A DNA stretch of 30,755 nucleotides, from assembly GCA_036524675.1 (NCBI GenBank), contig DATDBU010000094.1, forward strand, positions 1 to 30,755, in the 5' to 3' direction. Shown here piece by piece: positions 15,315-24,165 of this stretch; position 1 is the first letter of the stretch, and each line of letters begins with the position of its first letter. The DNA comes from DATDAW01 sp036524675 (GTDB lineage: Bacteria > Verrucomicrobiota > Verrucomicrobiia > Chthoniobacterales > DASVRZ01). The position numbers and the translations under genes were made by a program. The notes under the pieces are model-generated. The model was not told the origin of the DNA. It searched no databases and saw nothing but the letters and a program-made list of their open reading frames with translations.

Positions 15315-16079
15315 ATGAACAATTTAAAGGCACAAAGCGGCGCGAAACCGCTCATCGAGTTCAAAAATGTGCACAAGCATTTCGGTTCGCTGCATATTTT
15401 GCGCGGCATCGACGAGCAAATTTATGAGGGAGAAGTCATTGTGGTGATCGGTCCCTCCGGCTGCGGAAAGAGCACGATGCTCCGTTGCATCAACCACCTC
15501 GAAAAGATAACTGGCGGCGACCTCTGGGTCGATGGTGTCAACCTTGGAGATCCACGGGCCAATATCAATAAGATCCGCAAAGGAACGGGCATGGTTTTCC
15601 AGCAGTTCAATCTGTTTCCGCATCTCACGGTTTTGGAGAACGTAATGATCGCGCCAATCAAAGTCCGAAAAATGGACAAGGAAGCGGCGCGTGAGAAAGC
15701 TACACAGCTTTTGAAACGCGTCGGCATCGGCGAAAAAGGCAACGCCTATCCTATCCAGCTTTCAGGTGGCCAGCAGCAGCGCGTAGCCATCGCACGTTCT
15801 CTTGCGATGGATCCAAAAATCATGCTGTTTGATGAACCGACCTCGGCACTCGACCCGGAAATGATTCATGAAGTCCTCGATGTGATGCGCGACCTGGCAA
15901 CTCGGGGAATGACAATGGTCATCGTGACCCATGAAATGGCATTTGCCCGGGAAGTCGCCAACCGCATTCTGTTCATCGACGCCGGCCGCGTTTGCGAACG
16001 CAACACTCCGGGCCCGTTTTTCGACAACCCGCAGGAACCGCGCGCGAAGGATTTCCTCAGTAAAATCCTGAAGCACTAA
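15315..16079 (+). CDS. Polar amino acid ABC transporter ATP-binding protein
   Basis: The cytoplasmic ATPase of a polar amino-acid importer (GlnQ/GltL type, 254 aa). Walker A is GPSGCGKST (46-54), the Q-loop is 'MVFQQFNLFPHLTVLEN' (about 93-109), the signature is LSGGQQQR (149-156), Walker B is 'MLFDEPTSALD' (170-180), and the switch His is His206 in 'VIVTHEM'. The tail 'FFDNPQEPRAKDFLSKIL' is typical of this subfamily. It sits between the two binding-protein genes, so it probably energises both permeases encoded downstream. Confidence 0.95.
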   Translation: MNNLKAQSGAKPLIEFKNVHKHFGSLHILRGIDEQIYEGEVIVVIGPSGCGKSTMLRCINHLEKITGGDLWVDGVNLGDPRANINKIRKGTGMVFQQFNLFPHLTVLENVMIAPIKVRKMDKEAAREKATQLLKRVGIGEKGNAYPIQLSGGQQQRVAIARSLAMDPKIMLFDEPTSALDPEMIHEVLDVMRDLATRGMTMVIVTHEMAFAREVANRILFIDAGRVCERNTPGPFFDNPQEPRAKDFLSKILKH

Positions 16080-16107
16080 ATTCACTCGTCCCACACCCAA
16101 TCCAAAT

Positions 16108-16986
16108 ATGAAAACGGTAAAAATCATCCGCGCGATCACCTTGTCCACAGCGCTGGCGTGTCTTGCTATTGTCATCGGCGCCTGTAAAAAACCGGAGGAT
16201 AAATCCGCAAGTACTCCTTCTTCCCCGGACGCGGCTGCCGCGGCGCAAAGCGGAGATTGGATTCCCGAGATCAAAAAGCGCGGCAAACTCATCGCGGGCG
16301 TCAAATACGATGTGCGCCTTTTCGGCTTGAACAATCCGATTACGGGCCAGGTGGAAGGTTTCGATGTTGACATCGCCCGGGAGATTGCGAAGGCGTTGCT
16401 GGGAAGCGAAGACAAGATCCAGTTGATCGAAACCGTGTCGGCCAACCGCATCCCGTTTTTGCAGGAGAATAAAGTGGACATTGTGGTTAGCACGATGACG
16501 ATCACTGAAGATCGAAAGAAACAGATCGACATGTCGGAGCCGTACTACCTGGCGGGTCAGTCGTTGCTGGTTCCCAAGGGCAGCTCGATTGCCAGCGTCA
16601 GCGATCTTGGCGGCAAAACTGTAACCACCGTACAGGGGTCGACGAGTGAAAAAAATATCGTGGCCAAAGCACCGACGGCCAAGTTCAACCTGCTGAAAAG
16701 CTACAGCGAGTGCTTTACCGCGCTGAGCAACGGTCAGGCGGATGCAATGACCACGGACGACATTATCCTGCTCGGCTTTAAATCAACGGCGCCCGACAAG
16801 TTTGAACTCGTCGGCGGGCAGTTTACCCAGGAACCCTATGGCGTGGGAGTTCGCAAGGGTCATTCGGATCTGACCGAATTTGTGGACAAAGAAATCGCAG
16901 CGATGAAAGCCGACGGCCGTTGGAAAAAACTTTATGACAAACACATCAAGGCCGTCAGCGGCATTGACGTGGAGCCGCCCAAATAG
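16108..16986 (+). CDS. Lipid-anchored amino-acid-binding protein (SBP family 3)
   Basis: A 292-residue binding lipoprotein. The signal peptide ends in a lipobox 'VIGAC', placing the lipidated Cys at 26, followed by a Ser/Pro/Ala-rich linker (about 30-48). The binding lobes show 'GKLIAGVKYDVRLFGLNNPITGQVEGFDVDIAREIAK', 'RIPFLQENKVDIVVSTMTITEDRKKQIDMSEPYY' and 'GQADAMTTDDIILLGF', as in glutamate/glutamine-binding proteins. It follows the ATPase by 28 nt and precedes the first permease by 33 nt. Confidence 0.92.
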   Translation: MKTVKIIRAITLSTALACLAIVIGACKKPEDKSASTPSSPDAAAAAQSGDWIPEIKKRGKLIAGVKYDVRLFGLNNPITGQVEGFDVDIAREIAKALLGSEDKIQLIETVSANRIPFLQENKVDIVVSTMTITEDRKKQIDMSEPYYLAGQSLLVPKGSSIASVSDLGGKTVTTVQGSTSEKNIVAKAPTAKFNLLKSYSECFTALSNGQADAMTTDDIILLGFKSTAPDKFELVGGQFTQEPYGVGVRKGHSDLTEFVDKEIAAMKADGRWKKLYDKHIKAVSGIDVEPPK

Positions 16987-17019
16987 GGCCGCGACGAACA
17001 CTCCTTAAAACGCTCTCCG

Positions 17020-17778
17020 ATGACAATAGCCGCCGCTTTTGGGTTGCTTGCAGAGACGGGCAGCTATTTTGGGGGCGCCATCATCGACAACATCGGCCTG
17101 TTTGTTCAGGGGATGTTGATGACGGTTAACATTTCGTTTTGGGCGATGTTAGTCTCGTTTGTGGTGGGGCTGATAGTCGCCGTTCTACGGGTGACTCCTA
17201 GTGGGGGCTTGAGCCTGCTTGCAGCGACTTACACGGAGTTTTTTCGCAATACCCCCCTGGTTGTGCAGGTCATGGCGTTTTACTTTGGGCTGCCCGTGCT
17301 GGGCGTTCATTTGAGCTTCAGCCTGTTTGGCATATACGTTGGCGACGCCTATGCGGCTGGCACGTTGGCCCTGGCGCTTTACACTGGAGCCTATACGGCG
17401 GAGACGATACGTGCTGGGTTGCTGGCTGTTCCCAAGGGACAGCGCGAGGCGTCGTATTCGCTGGCGCTTTCGACCCTTCAAACGCTTCGGCTCATTATTA
17501 TTCCGCAGGCAATCCGCATGGTCCTTCCGCCGCTGGCTAATGTTTACAGCGCCATGCTGAAGAACTCAGCGATTCTGGCTTATATTGGCGTGGCGGATCT
17601 CATGTTCCAGGCCGATTACGTCAACAACCGCACGTTCCGGACCTTCGAAGTACTGACGGCGGTGGTTGTTTTTTACTTGATGTTAACGCTTCCGCTGGCC
17701 TGGTTTTCGCACTGGCTGGATGCGAAGTTCAACCCGTTGCGCAGCCGCACGCTGCGTTTGAGAGGCGCCAGAGACTAA
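17020..17778 (+). CDS. Polar amino acid ABC transporter permease 1
   Basis: A 252-residue inner-membrane permease of the His/Glu/Gln/Arg type. The HEQRo pattern is visible: 'MLMTVNISFWAMLVSFVVGLIVAVLRVT', 'YTEFFRNTPLVVQVMAFYFGLP', and the EAA loop 'PKGQREASYSLALSTLQTLRLIIIPQAIRMVLPPL' that contacts the ATPase. About five membrane helices. It is separated by only 7 nt from the second permease, and the pair is expected to form a heterodimer. Confidence 0.93.
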   Translation: MTIAAAFGLLAETGSYFGGAIIDNIGLFVQGMLMTVNISFWAMLVSFVVGLIVAVLRVTPSGGLSLLAATYTEFFRNTPLVVQVMAFYFGLPVLGVHLSFSLFGIYVGDAYAAGTLALALYTGAYTAETIRAGLLAVPKGQREASYSLALSTLQTLRLIIIPQAIRMVLPPLANVYSAMLKNSAILAYIGVADLMFQADYVNNRTFRTFEVLTAVVVFYLMLTLPLAWFSHWLDAKFNPLRSRTLRLRGARD

Positions 17779-17785
17779 CCGTTTT

Positions 17786-18613
17786 ATGCCTGCCGCAACT
17801 CCAACCGTCGCGCCTGTGATTCGACGCGGGCCATTTCTAAGTTACGCAACCCTGTTCAACACCATAGGGTGGATTGTGTTTGCGGCTATCTTGCTGCTCG
17901 TGGTCCTACCGGCCGCACGCAATGGAAATTGGAAACCGTTTACGCTGCCATCCACCTGGCTGTTTCTGTGGAAGGGACTGAAGGAAACGCTTTTTGTCGG
18001 CCTCATTTCGGTGGTTGTCAGCATGGTCGTCGGATTCCTCCTCGCGCTAGGCCGGTTGTCGCATATCAAAATTATGTCGCTGCTTTCCTCGGGGTATATC
18101 GAGCTGATGCGGGCACTGCCGAGTTATCTGATTATTTTTTATGTTTTCATTGGGTTTCCCAAGCTGGGCACCTACCTGCACACAAACCTGCTGAATCTTG
18201 AACCCTCATGGTTTGCGATCATTGGGCTGTCGCTCTACACCAGCGCGGTGATGGCGGAGATTTTCCGGGCGGGTATTTTGTCCATCGATAAAGGGCAGTT
18301 CGAAGCGGCGTATTCGCTCGGGTTGGAGCCGGGACAGACGATACTCTCCATAGTCCTGCCGCAAGCCGTGCGCCGCATGACTCCGGCGATTGTAAGCCAG
18401 TTGATCACGCTGATTAAAGACACGTCGCTGGCGTCGATTATCGCCTTGCAGGAATTGACCCGGGCGGGCAAGCAGCTCTACGAATACTACAGTGGAGTTG
18501 CCGGCCAAAAACCGATCCTGCTTGAGACGCTTTTCGTGATCGCGTTCATCTATTTCGTGATTTGCTATGCTCTGGCTCTGCTCAGCAAGCGGCTGGAGAT
18601 CAAGTATCACTAA
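17786..18613 (+). CDS. Polar amino acid ABC transporter permease 2
   Basis: A 275-residue permease paralogous to its neighbour. Key segments are 'GLKETLFVGLISVVVSMVVGFLLALGRLS', 'YIELMRALPSYLIIFYVFIGFP' and the EAA loop 'DKGQFEAAYSLGLEPGQTILSIVLPQAVRRMTPAI'. The C-terminus 'LLSKRLEIKYH' is typical of this family. It ends 28 nt before the start chosen for the aspartase gene, so the two are likely co-transcribed. Confidence 0.93.
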   Translation: MPAATPTVAPVIRRGPFLSYATLFNTIGWIVFAAILLLVVLPAARNGNWKPFTLPSTWLFLWKGLKETLFVGLISVVVSMVVGFLLALGRLSHIKIMSLLSSGYIELMRALPSYLIIFYVFIGFPKLGTYLHTNLLNLEPSWFAIIGLSLYTSAVMAEIFRAGILSIDKGQFEAAYSLGLEPGQTILSIVLPQAVRRMTPAIVSQLITLIKDTSLASIIALQELTRAGKQLYEYYSGVAGQKPILLETLFVIAFIYFVICYALALLSKRLEIKYH

Positions 18614-18641
18614 AATCCTTCTTGTTAGCACTAACATTCTC

Positions 18642-20501
18642 ATGCAACCCGACCCTGAAATCATTGCTGAAGCCGCGCAACGCATCGGCGTCAACCCCGA
18701 CGACCTCTCCATCATTCTTCAAAACGGCAGGATAGTCAGCCACCAGGCCGGCGACTATCTGTTTCACGAATCGGGACCGCGGCAGTGGCTGGGCCTCGTG
18801 CTCGACGGAAGCGTGGAACTCGTCCGTGGCGCCAATGCGCAAAGCAGACGTATCGCCCTCATTGAAGCTGGCAACACCGTCGGCGACGGTGTGTTGCTGG
18901 ATGGCTCGCGGCACAGCACGGCGGGAGTGACGCGGCAGGGCGTCACCGTCTGGCAGGTTTCGCGGGCGGAGTTGGACGGCGTGCGTGGGCAGAATCCAGA
19001 AGTTTATTATCGTGTCGTCGGGCAAATCGCCAGCAGGCTCAGCGATCGCATCAAGAAGGCGGCGGAAGGTCTCGCCGGAGACACTGGCATACCGGCCGTG
19101 AGCGACGTGCGCAGGGAGCACGATTCCCTCGGCGAACGCAATGTGCCCAACCGTGTTTACTACGGAGTGCAAACCATTCGCGCGATGGAGAATTTCTCCT
19201 TTTCCGGCATTCGCCTCAGCCACTACGAGCATTTCGTCCGCGCGTTTGCCTGCGTGAAAAAAGCGGCTGCGCTGGCCAACGCCGAGCTCGGTTCGCTCGA
19301 CCGCGTGATCGCGGAAGCCATTGCGCTGGCCTGCGACGAGATTCTTGCGGGCGACCTTCACGACCAGTTCGTCGTCGACATGATCCAGGGCGGGGCGGGC
19401 ACTTCGACGAACATGAACGCCAACGAGGTCATCGCCAACCGCGCGTTGGAACTGCTCGGTCACGCGAAGGGGGAATACCAGTTCTGCCACCCGAATGACC
19501 ACGTCAATTGCTCGCAATCCACCAACGACGCCTATCCTACGGCCATCAAGATCGGCGTCTGGTTTACCTTGCGCGACACAGTTGGTGGTTTAAGGGAACT
19601 TAAGACGGCTCTCGAAGCGAAAGCCGCCGAGGTGGCCAATGTCATCAAAATGGGGCGCACGGAAAACCAGGACGCGGTTCCCATGACGCTGGGCCAGGAA
19701 TTCAGCGCCTACGCCGTGATGATTGGGGACGGCATCCGGCATCTTGAACACGCCGGCAACGAACTCCTCTCCATCAATATGGGCGCGACTGCCATCGGCA
19801 CGGGATTAAACAGTCCCCCCGGCTACGCTCCGCTCGTCACGAAAAATCTGGCCGCCATTTCGGGCGCGCCTGTCCGGCTCGCGGAGAATCTCGTCGAAGC
19901 GACCCAGGATTCCGGCGAATTCGCCCTCATGAGCAGCGCGATGAAAACGGCCGCCATTCAGCTCTCAAAAATTTGCAACGACCTTCGCTGGCTCTCATCC
20001 GGCCCGCGTTGCGGTCTCTACGAAATCCGGCTGCCCGCGTTGCAGCCTGGGTCGTCCATCATGCCAGGAAAGGTGAACCCCGTCATGCCGGAGGTTGTCA
20101 GCCAGATTTGTTATCAGATCATTGGCAACGACGTCACCGTTTCGATGGCTTGTGAAGCCAGCGAACTGGAATTGAACATGGCCGAGCCGATCATCGCTTT
20201 TAACCTCTTCTTTGGCCTGACACTCCTCCGGAACGCCGCTGTTGCGCTTGCATCCCGCTGTATTGTCGGCATCGAACCAAACCGCGAGCGTTGCCTCGAA
20301 TATGTGCGCAACTCCATTGGCCTGGTCACGGCGCTCAACCCCGTGCTGGGCTACGAAAGGTCCGCCGCCATCGCCAAGGAAGCGCTCAAAACAGGCGGAA
20401 GCGTCTATGATCTCGTCATTGCCAAAGGCTGGCTTTCAAAAGAAACCCTCAACGAGTTGTTGAAGCCCGAAAACATGACCAACCCGCGCTTGAATCGCTA
20501 A
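18642..20501 (+). CDS. aspA: Aspartate ammonia-lyase with N-terminal cyclic-nucleotide-binding-like domain
   Basis: This enzyme should deaminate L-aspartate to fumarate and ammonia. Of 619 residues, about 150-619 form a full aspartase: 'EHDSLGERNVPNRVYYGVQTIRAMENF', 'GGAGTSTNMNANEVIANRALE', 'HVNCSQSTNDAYPTA', and the fumarase/aspartase signature GSSIMPGKVNP (470-480) with the catalytic serine. Residues about 20-140 form an extra domain with the cNMP-binding beta-barrel pattern: 'AGDYLFHESGPRQWLGLVLDGSVELVR' and 'ALIEAGNTVGDGVLLDGS'. Its phosphate-binding cassette is atypical (VGD in place of FGE, Arg90 displaced), so ligand binding is uncertain. The frame reaches 18567, but ATG 18642 avoids overlap with the permease. 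Confidence 0.92.
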   Translation: MQPDPEIIAEAAQRIGVNPDDLSIILQNGRIVSHQAGDYLFHESGPRQWLGLVLDGSVELVRGANAQSRRIALIEAGNTVGDGVLLDGSRHSTAGVTRQGVTVWQVSRAELDGVRGQNPEVYYRVVGQIASRLSDRIKKAAEGLAGDTGIPAVSDVRREHDSLGERNVPNRVYYGVQTIRAMENFSFSGIRLSHYEHFVRAFACVKKAAALANAELGSLDRVIAEAIALACDEILAGDLHDQFVVDMIQGGAGTSTNMNANEVIANRALELLGHAKGEYQFCHPNDHVNCSQSTNDAYPTAIKIGVWFTLRDTVGGLRELKTALEAKAAEVANVIKMGRTENQDAVPMTLGQEFSAYAVMIGDGIRHLEHAGNELLSINMGATAIGTGLNSPPGYAPLVTKNLAAISGAPVRLAENLVEATQDSGEFALMSSAMKTAAIQLSKICNDLRWLSSGPRCGLYEIRLPALQPGSSIMPGKVNPVMPEVVSQICYQIIGNDVTVSMACEASELELNMAEPIIAFNLFFGLTLLRNAAVALASRCIVGIEPNRERCLEYVRNSIGLVTALNPVLGYERSAAIAKEALKTGGSVYDLVIAKGWLSKETLNELLKPENMTNPRLNR

Positions 20502-20640
20502 TCTGAAAAATCCGGGTTTGAGCCAGCCTTGGTTCTTATTTCTTACCTCTCGCTCTACGGTCGAAAAACCTGCCGACTCAAGTGAATCCCTCCTTGTCAC
20601 TCGCAGGGTCCTGATCCGAAATCGAAGCCGCGCTCTGCCT

Positions 20641-20680
20641 GGAGAAAGAAAGAGCAAGAGGGCAAGAGCAAGAATTACGA
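20641..20680 (+). repeat. Purine-rich GAGCAAGA-type short tandem repeat
   Basis: The stretch contains AAAGAGCAAGAGGGCAAGAG followed by CAAGAATTACGA, an imperfect 6-8-nt repetition of GCAAGA. It lies 24 nt before the FUSC gene. Similar purine-rich arrays occur dispersed in some bacterial genomes; whether it is a family here needs the full genome. Confidence 0.4.
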
Positions 20681-20704
20681 TGGCTAACGGGTTGCGGATA
20701 TGAA

Positions 20705-22867
20705 ATGGACGGCACGACAGAATCGAGCAATTTCTTTACCCGCTGGCGCGAACAGGCACCGCTGAATCCCAGCCTGGCGCGCGCCGTTCGCACGACGCTG
20801 GCTTCATCGGGATCGCTTTTGATTTGCCTCGCCGCCGGCCTTGGCAAGGAAGCGATGTATGTCGCGCTAGCAGCGCAAGGCATTGCTCTCAATGATCTCC
20901 GGGGCGGATACAGCCTCCGGCTTGGGATCGTCGCGGTGATGAGTCTGGCCCTCACGGCGGCGACATTCCTCGGGGTGCTCGCTGGAAATTCGCTCTGGAT
21001 GGCAACCGCAGGGATGCTCTTGATCGCCGTCTCCGCCGGCTTCTGGAGGCATGCAAACAAGGATTACGGCCCGCTTTTCGGCGTCTATTCCGTAATGCTG
21101 TATTCCCTGGCATTGTCAGAACCCGCCTCGTGGCAGCTCGCCATCCATCTTGCCGGACTTTCCCTGATGGGCGGCGTGGCGGCGGCTGCCGTGCATACCG
21201 TTTTCTGGCTTTTCCGCCGTCAATACCAGGTCCGGAATACCGTCGCGGAAGTTTGGGTCGCGTTGTCGGATTTGGCGGCCAGCATGCTCTCAGCGTCTGG
21301 AAAGAATGCGGATGCCCGGAGTGCAGCGATCGCGGCTCGCGAACGGGATCTCCGGGTAGCCATGGATCAGACATTCGCCATTTTGGCGAAGCTGGAACCG
21401 AAAAAAGGCAGGCAACCGCCGCCCTTACTGGCGCACCTGGAGGAAATGCGCCGCGAAGCCGTGCATTTTGCAATGCGATTGATAGGCTTCAACACGGCTA
21501 TCGAAGCCGTGAGCGCCGAGATCGATGTAAAGCGCTATCTGCCAGTCATCGACTCCGTTCTAAAGGCCTTGAGCGACGCAGCGCGTTCGATTGCCATTAC
21601 ACTCGTCAACCATCGACCGGATAATTTTGCTGCTTCGGAACTTCGCATTCGGCAGGCGCTGCATCTCGTGCGCGTGCTTGAGCGGCAGCTACCGCCACCG
21701 GAAAGCAGCGTCGAGATTCGTCAGGCGCGTGCCATGCTCGAGCGAATCCGCGCGATTCTGCCGGTGATGCAGAACGAACTCAGCAAAACCGTCGAACACG
21801 GCGGGTCGCGCTTCAATCTGCCGGTGAACCTGCCCGAAATTGGCAGTCAATCGCTGAAAATACTTACCCGATGGATGGATCTGCGCGCAACCCTCGACCC
21901 GGTGCTTTTGCGGCATTCGGCGCGGGTTGTCGTCCTGACTGCCCTGGCAATCCTCGTTTACAAAGGGTTTCATATTCATCACGGCTACTGGATCGCGCTG
22001 ACGATGATCATCGTGCTCCAGCCCGACTACGGTTCCACGCGCAAACGCGCCGGCGAGCGCATCCTAGGCACGCTCGCGGGCGTGGTGTTGGCGAGCGGAT
22101 TTCTCTGGCTGCAAATGCCCTATCTGATGCTCGGTTTCCTGATCCCGATTTCCACGTTCGGTTTCGCTTATAACTTCAAAAGCGACTACACAAAAGCGTC
22201 CTTCTTCGTGACGCTAAAGGTCGTGCTCATCACGAGCATCGGGGAGACGCTGAACTGGGAATTCACGGCGTCGCGGATGCTAAGCACTCTTTTCGGCGGC
22301 GTCACAGCATTGATCGCAGCGCAACTTTTCTGGCCGCAGTGGGAAAAAGGAAAATTCCCCGGCATGCTAGCAGCCGCGATCCGGGCGAACGGGCGTTTCC
22401 TGGAATCGATGTTTCCTCGCCAGACGGAAAGAGGCGTGCTCAGGGCAAAGCGGGCCGCGGAAACTGCGAATCGTCTCGCAGCCACATCGCTGCAACGCAT
22501 GCTTACCGAGCCGGCGAGCCGGAATGTCCAATCGCAACGCGACGCCGCGCTGGTGAACTACAACCCGCGGATCACACGAGCGTTCACCGCCATCGCCGTT
22601 CATCAAGACGCAGGCGTGCTAATGAATGACGCTGCAACCGCCGGGATTGTTAGCCGAATCAGCGAAATCCTCGAGACGCTTGCCCGCGCCGTGGAAAATG
22701 AAGGAGGCCCACAAGCGGTCGCCATTCGCGAGGTCGAAGAGAAACTCGAGGAGCTGGAGCCACTTTTGAATGGTCGCGTAGACGGCGACACTGAATTGAT
22801 CTGGATGCAACTGGCCAAGGCCGTCACGGAAATCCAGGCAATGATACTGGAATTGGAAGAAGGATAG
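20705..22867 (+). CDS. FUSC-family inner-membrane protein (YccS / aromatic acid exporter-like)
   Basis: A 720-residue protein with the FUSC layout: an N-terminal bundle of about six helices (30-190), a cytoplasmic region (about 190-390), a second helical bundle (about 400-545) and a C-terminal cytoplasmic helical domain. The second bundle carries 'HHGYWIALTMIIVLQPDYGSTRKRAGERILGTLAGVVLA', the most conserved FUSC segment, and 'LNWEFTASRMLSTLFGGVTALIAAQLFWP'. Relatives include fusaric-acid resistance proteins and the p-hydroxybenzoate exporter AaeB; the substrate here is unknown. It is 203 nt after the aspartase and converges with the WYL regulator gene. Confidence 0.85.
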   Translation: MDGTTESSNFFTRWREQAPLNPSLARAVRTTLASSGSLLICLAAGLGKEAMYVALAAQGIALNDLRGGYSLRLGIVAVMSLALTAATFLGVLAGNSLWMATAGMLLIAVSAGFWRHANKDYGPLFGVYSVMLYSLALSEPASWQLAIHLAGLSLMGGVAAAAVHTVFWLFRRQYQVRNTVAEVWVALSDLAASMLSASGKNADARSAAIAARERDLRVAMDQTFAILAKLEPKKGRQPPPLLAHLEEMRREAVHFAMRLIGFNTAIEAVSAEIDVKRYLPVIDSVLKALSDAARSIAITLVNHRPDNFAASELRIRQALHLVRVLERQLPPPESSVEIRQARAMLERIRAILPVMQNELSKTVEHGGSRFNLPVNLPEIGSQSLKILTRWMDLRATLDPVLLRHSARVVVLTALAILVYKGFHIHHGYWIALTMIIVLQPDYGSTRKRAGERILGTLAGVVLASGFLWLQMPYLMLGFLIPISTFGFAYNFKSDYTKASFFVTLKVVLITSIGETLNWEFTASRMLSTLFGGVTALIAAQLFWPQWEKGKFPGMLAAAIRANGRFLESMFPRQTERGVLRAKRAAETANRLAATSLQRMLTEPASRNVQSQRDAALVNYNPRITRAFTAIAVHQDAGVLMNDAATAGIVSRISEILETLARAVENEGGPQAVAIREVEEKLEELEPLLNGRVDGDTELIWMQLAKAVTEIQAMILELEEG

Positions 22868-22951
22868 GCTTTGGTTCCTGCGTTTTTCCGACCCATTCTG
22901 CTGAGACGCGCAAAGTCCTTCACCTCGGCCCGCATGCTTCCTTGCAAAGGC

Positions 22952-23959
22952 TCACAGCATGTCTGCCACCCGCCGCGCAATGCTCCGAATTCGTTCTTTG
23001 AGCACTTTCGGCGTCAGCACCCGCGCATGATCGCCCCAACTGAGAATCCAGCGTTCTACCTCCTCGAAATCCGTCAGTTGCAACGTCATCTCGACCTCCC
23101 CGTTCGCCAATTTTTTAATCTCCTGCGATTCGTGCCACTCGCTTTCGGAGACCAGCCTCGCCGCCCAGGAATCAAATCGGATCCGGATCCGATGAACCTT
23201 GCTGGCATTTCCGCCAGTCTTGCTAAAAACGCCGAAACTCCCTTTCAAAACCTGCTCGATCGAAAAGTCTGCCGGACGCTCGAACTTTGTCCGTGTTAGC
23301 TTCACCGCGTTCATCCGTTGCAAAACGAATCTACGCATTTGTTCACGGTCCAGATCATGGGCAAAGCAATACCATTGGTTTTGGACGCACGCGAGATGAT
23401 ACGGCCGTGCCCTCCGCATCTCCAGCTGATCGCTTCCCAACTTGTTATAGTGGAATACTATCTCCACGGATTCCGCCAACGCCCGGCTGACCCCGTCAAA
23501 CGTTGCCATCTCAACCCTGCTGACTCCGGCACTCCGAAACGAGATCGCCGACTGCAAGTTCACCCATTCCACGCTAACACTACCCTGCAGCATCCCCATC
23601 AGCTTTCGGCACGCCTCCAGCAACGGCCTCTCGAACGGCGTCCCCCGGTATTGCGTCAGAGCCTTTTGCGCAATAAACAATGCGGCAATTTCGCCCTTCG
23701 AAATATCGAACGCCGGAAAATGCGACACCGGCTTCGTATAATAATAGCCAAACCGCACCGGATCATAATCAATCTCCGCGCCTAACTGATAGCGCATATA
23801 ATCGATATCGCGCTGAATCGTCTTCGGAGCCACCTCGAACTCCTCGGCGACAGAGCGGCAATTCGGGTATTTCCCTGATTGCAACAACGCATGCAACCGC
23901 ATCATCCGCCCAATAGGCGGCCGCGAAAGCTTAACCCGGGAGTTGGAACTGGACCGCAT
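22952..23959 (-). CDS. WYL-domain transcriptional regulator, divergent from the cas operon
   Basis: A 335-residue regulator. It has an N-terminal HTH ('RMMRLHALLQSGKYPNCRSVAEEFEVAPKTIQRDIDYM'), a WYL ligand-sensing domain ('RARPYHLACVQNQWYCFAHD' and 'MRRFVLQRM'), and a C-terminal WCX extension ending 'RIRSIARRVADML'. WYL domains bind nucleic acids or nucleotides and often control defence loci. The longer frame uses a TTG at 23965; ATG 23959 is favoured because AGGAG sits 6 nt before it. It is divergent from the cas genes across about 200 nt containing two inverted repeats. Confidence 0.9.
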   Translation of the reverse strand: MRSSSNSRVKLSRPPIGRMMRLHALLQSGKYPNCRSVAEEFEVAPKTIQRDIDYMRYQLGAEIDYDPVRFGYYYTKPVSHFPAFDISKGEIAALFIAQKALTQYRGTPFERPLLEACRKLMGMLQGSVSVEWVNLQSAISFRSAGVSRVEMATFDGVSRALAESVEIVFHYNKLGSDQLEMRRARPYHLACVQNQWYCFAHDLDREQMRRFVLQRMNAVKLTRTKFERPADFSIEQVLKGSFGVFSKTGGNASKVHRIRIRFDSWAARLVSESEWHESQEIKKLANGEVEMTLQLTDFEEVERWILSWGDHARVLTPKVLKERIRSIARRVADML

Positions 23960-23997
23960 CCCCAACTCCTACCGACTTCATAATCACAGTGACAAGA

Positions 23998-24019
23998 CGA
24001 AATTTTTTTCAAAATTTCG
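23998..24019. promoter_or_regulatory. Perfect 9-bp inverted repeat, candidate operator
   Basis: CGAAATTTT (23998-24006) and AAAATTTCG (24011-24019) are perfectly complementary around TTTC. It lies 39 nt before the WYL start. As an AT-rich dyad in a regulator-operon intergenic region it is a plausible binding site for the WYL protein or for another regulator of this divergent pair. Function is inferred. Confidence 0.45.
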
Positions 24020-24025
24020 ACCATA

Positions 24026-24040
24026 GGACAACTTTTGTCC
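24026..24040. promoter_or_regulatory. Perfect 6-bp inverted repeat GGACAA-CTT-TTGTCC
   Basis: GGACAA (24026-24031) and TTGTCC (24035-24040) form a perfect dyad 6 nt after the 9-bp repeat. Together the two give a compact palindromic block at 23998-24040 between the divergent genes. Farther toward cas, TACAAT (24091-24096) could serve as a -10 element, without a clear -35. Confidence 0.4.
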
Positions 24041-24165
24041 GCCACGACATGCAAAGTTGCTCGTGTGAACCCCAAACCCACTCGATACGTTACAATCCCG
24101 TCTGATTTCTTCTTGCCATCCCAAAACCCAATAGCTTGCATAGCACTATCCCCTCTCCCCCAACC

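Noticed and set aside
23960..24165. Short CRISPR array or leader next to the WYL gene
   Set aside because: The two inverted repeats differ from each other and no repeat-spacer periodicity is present.
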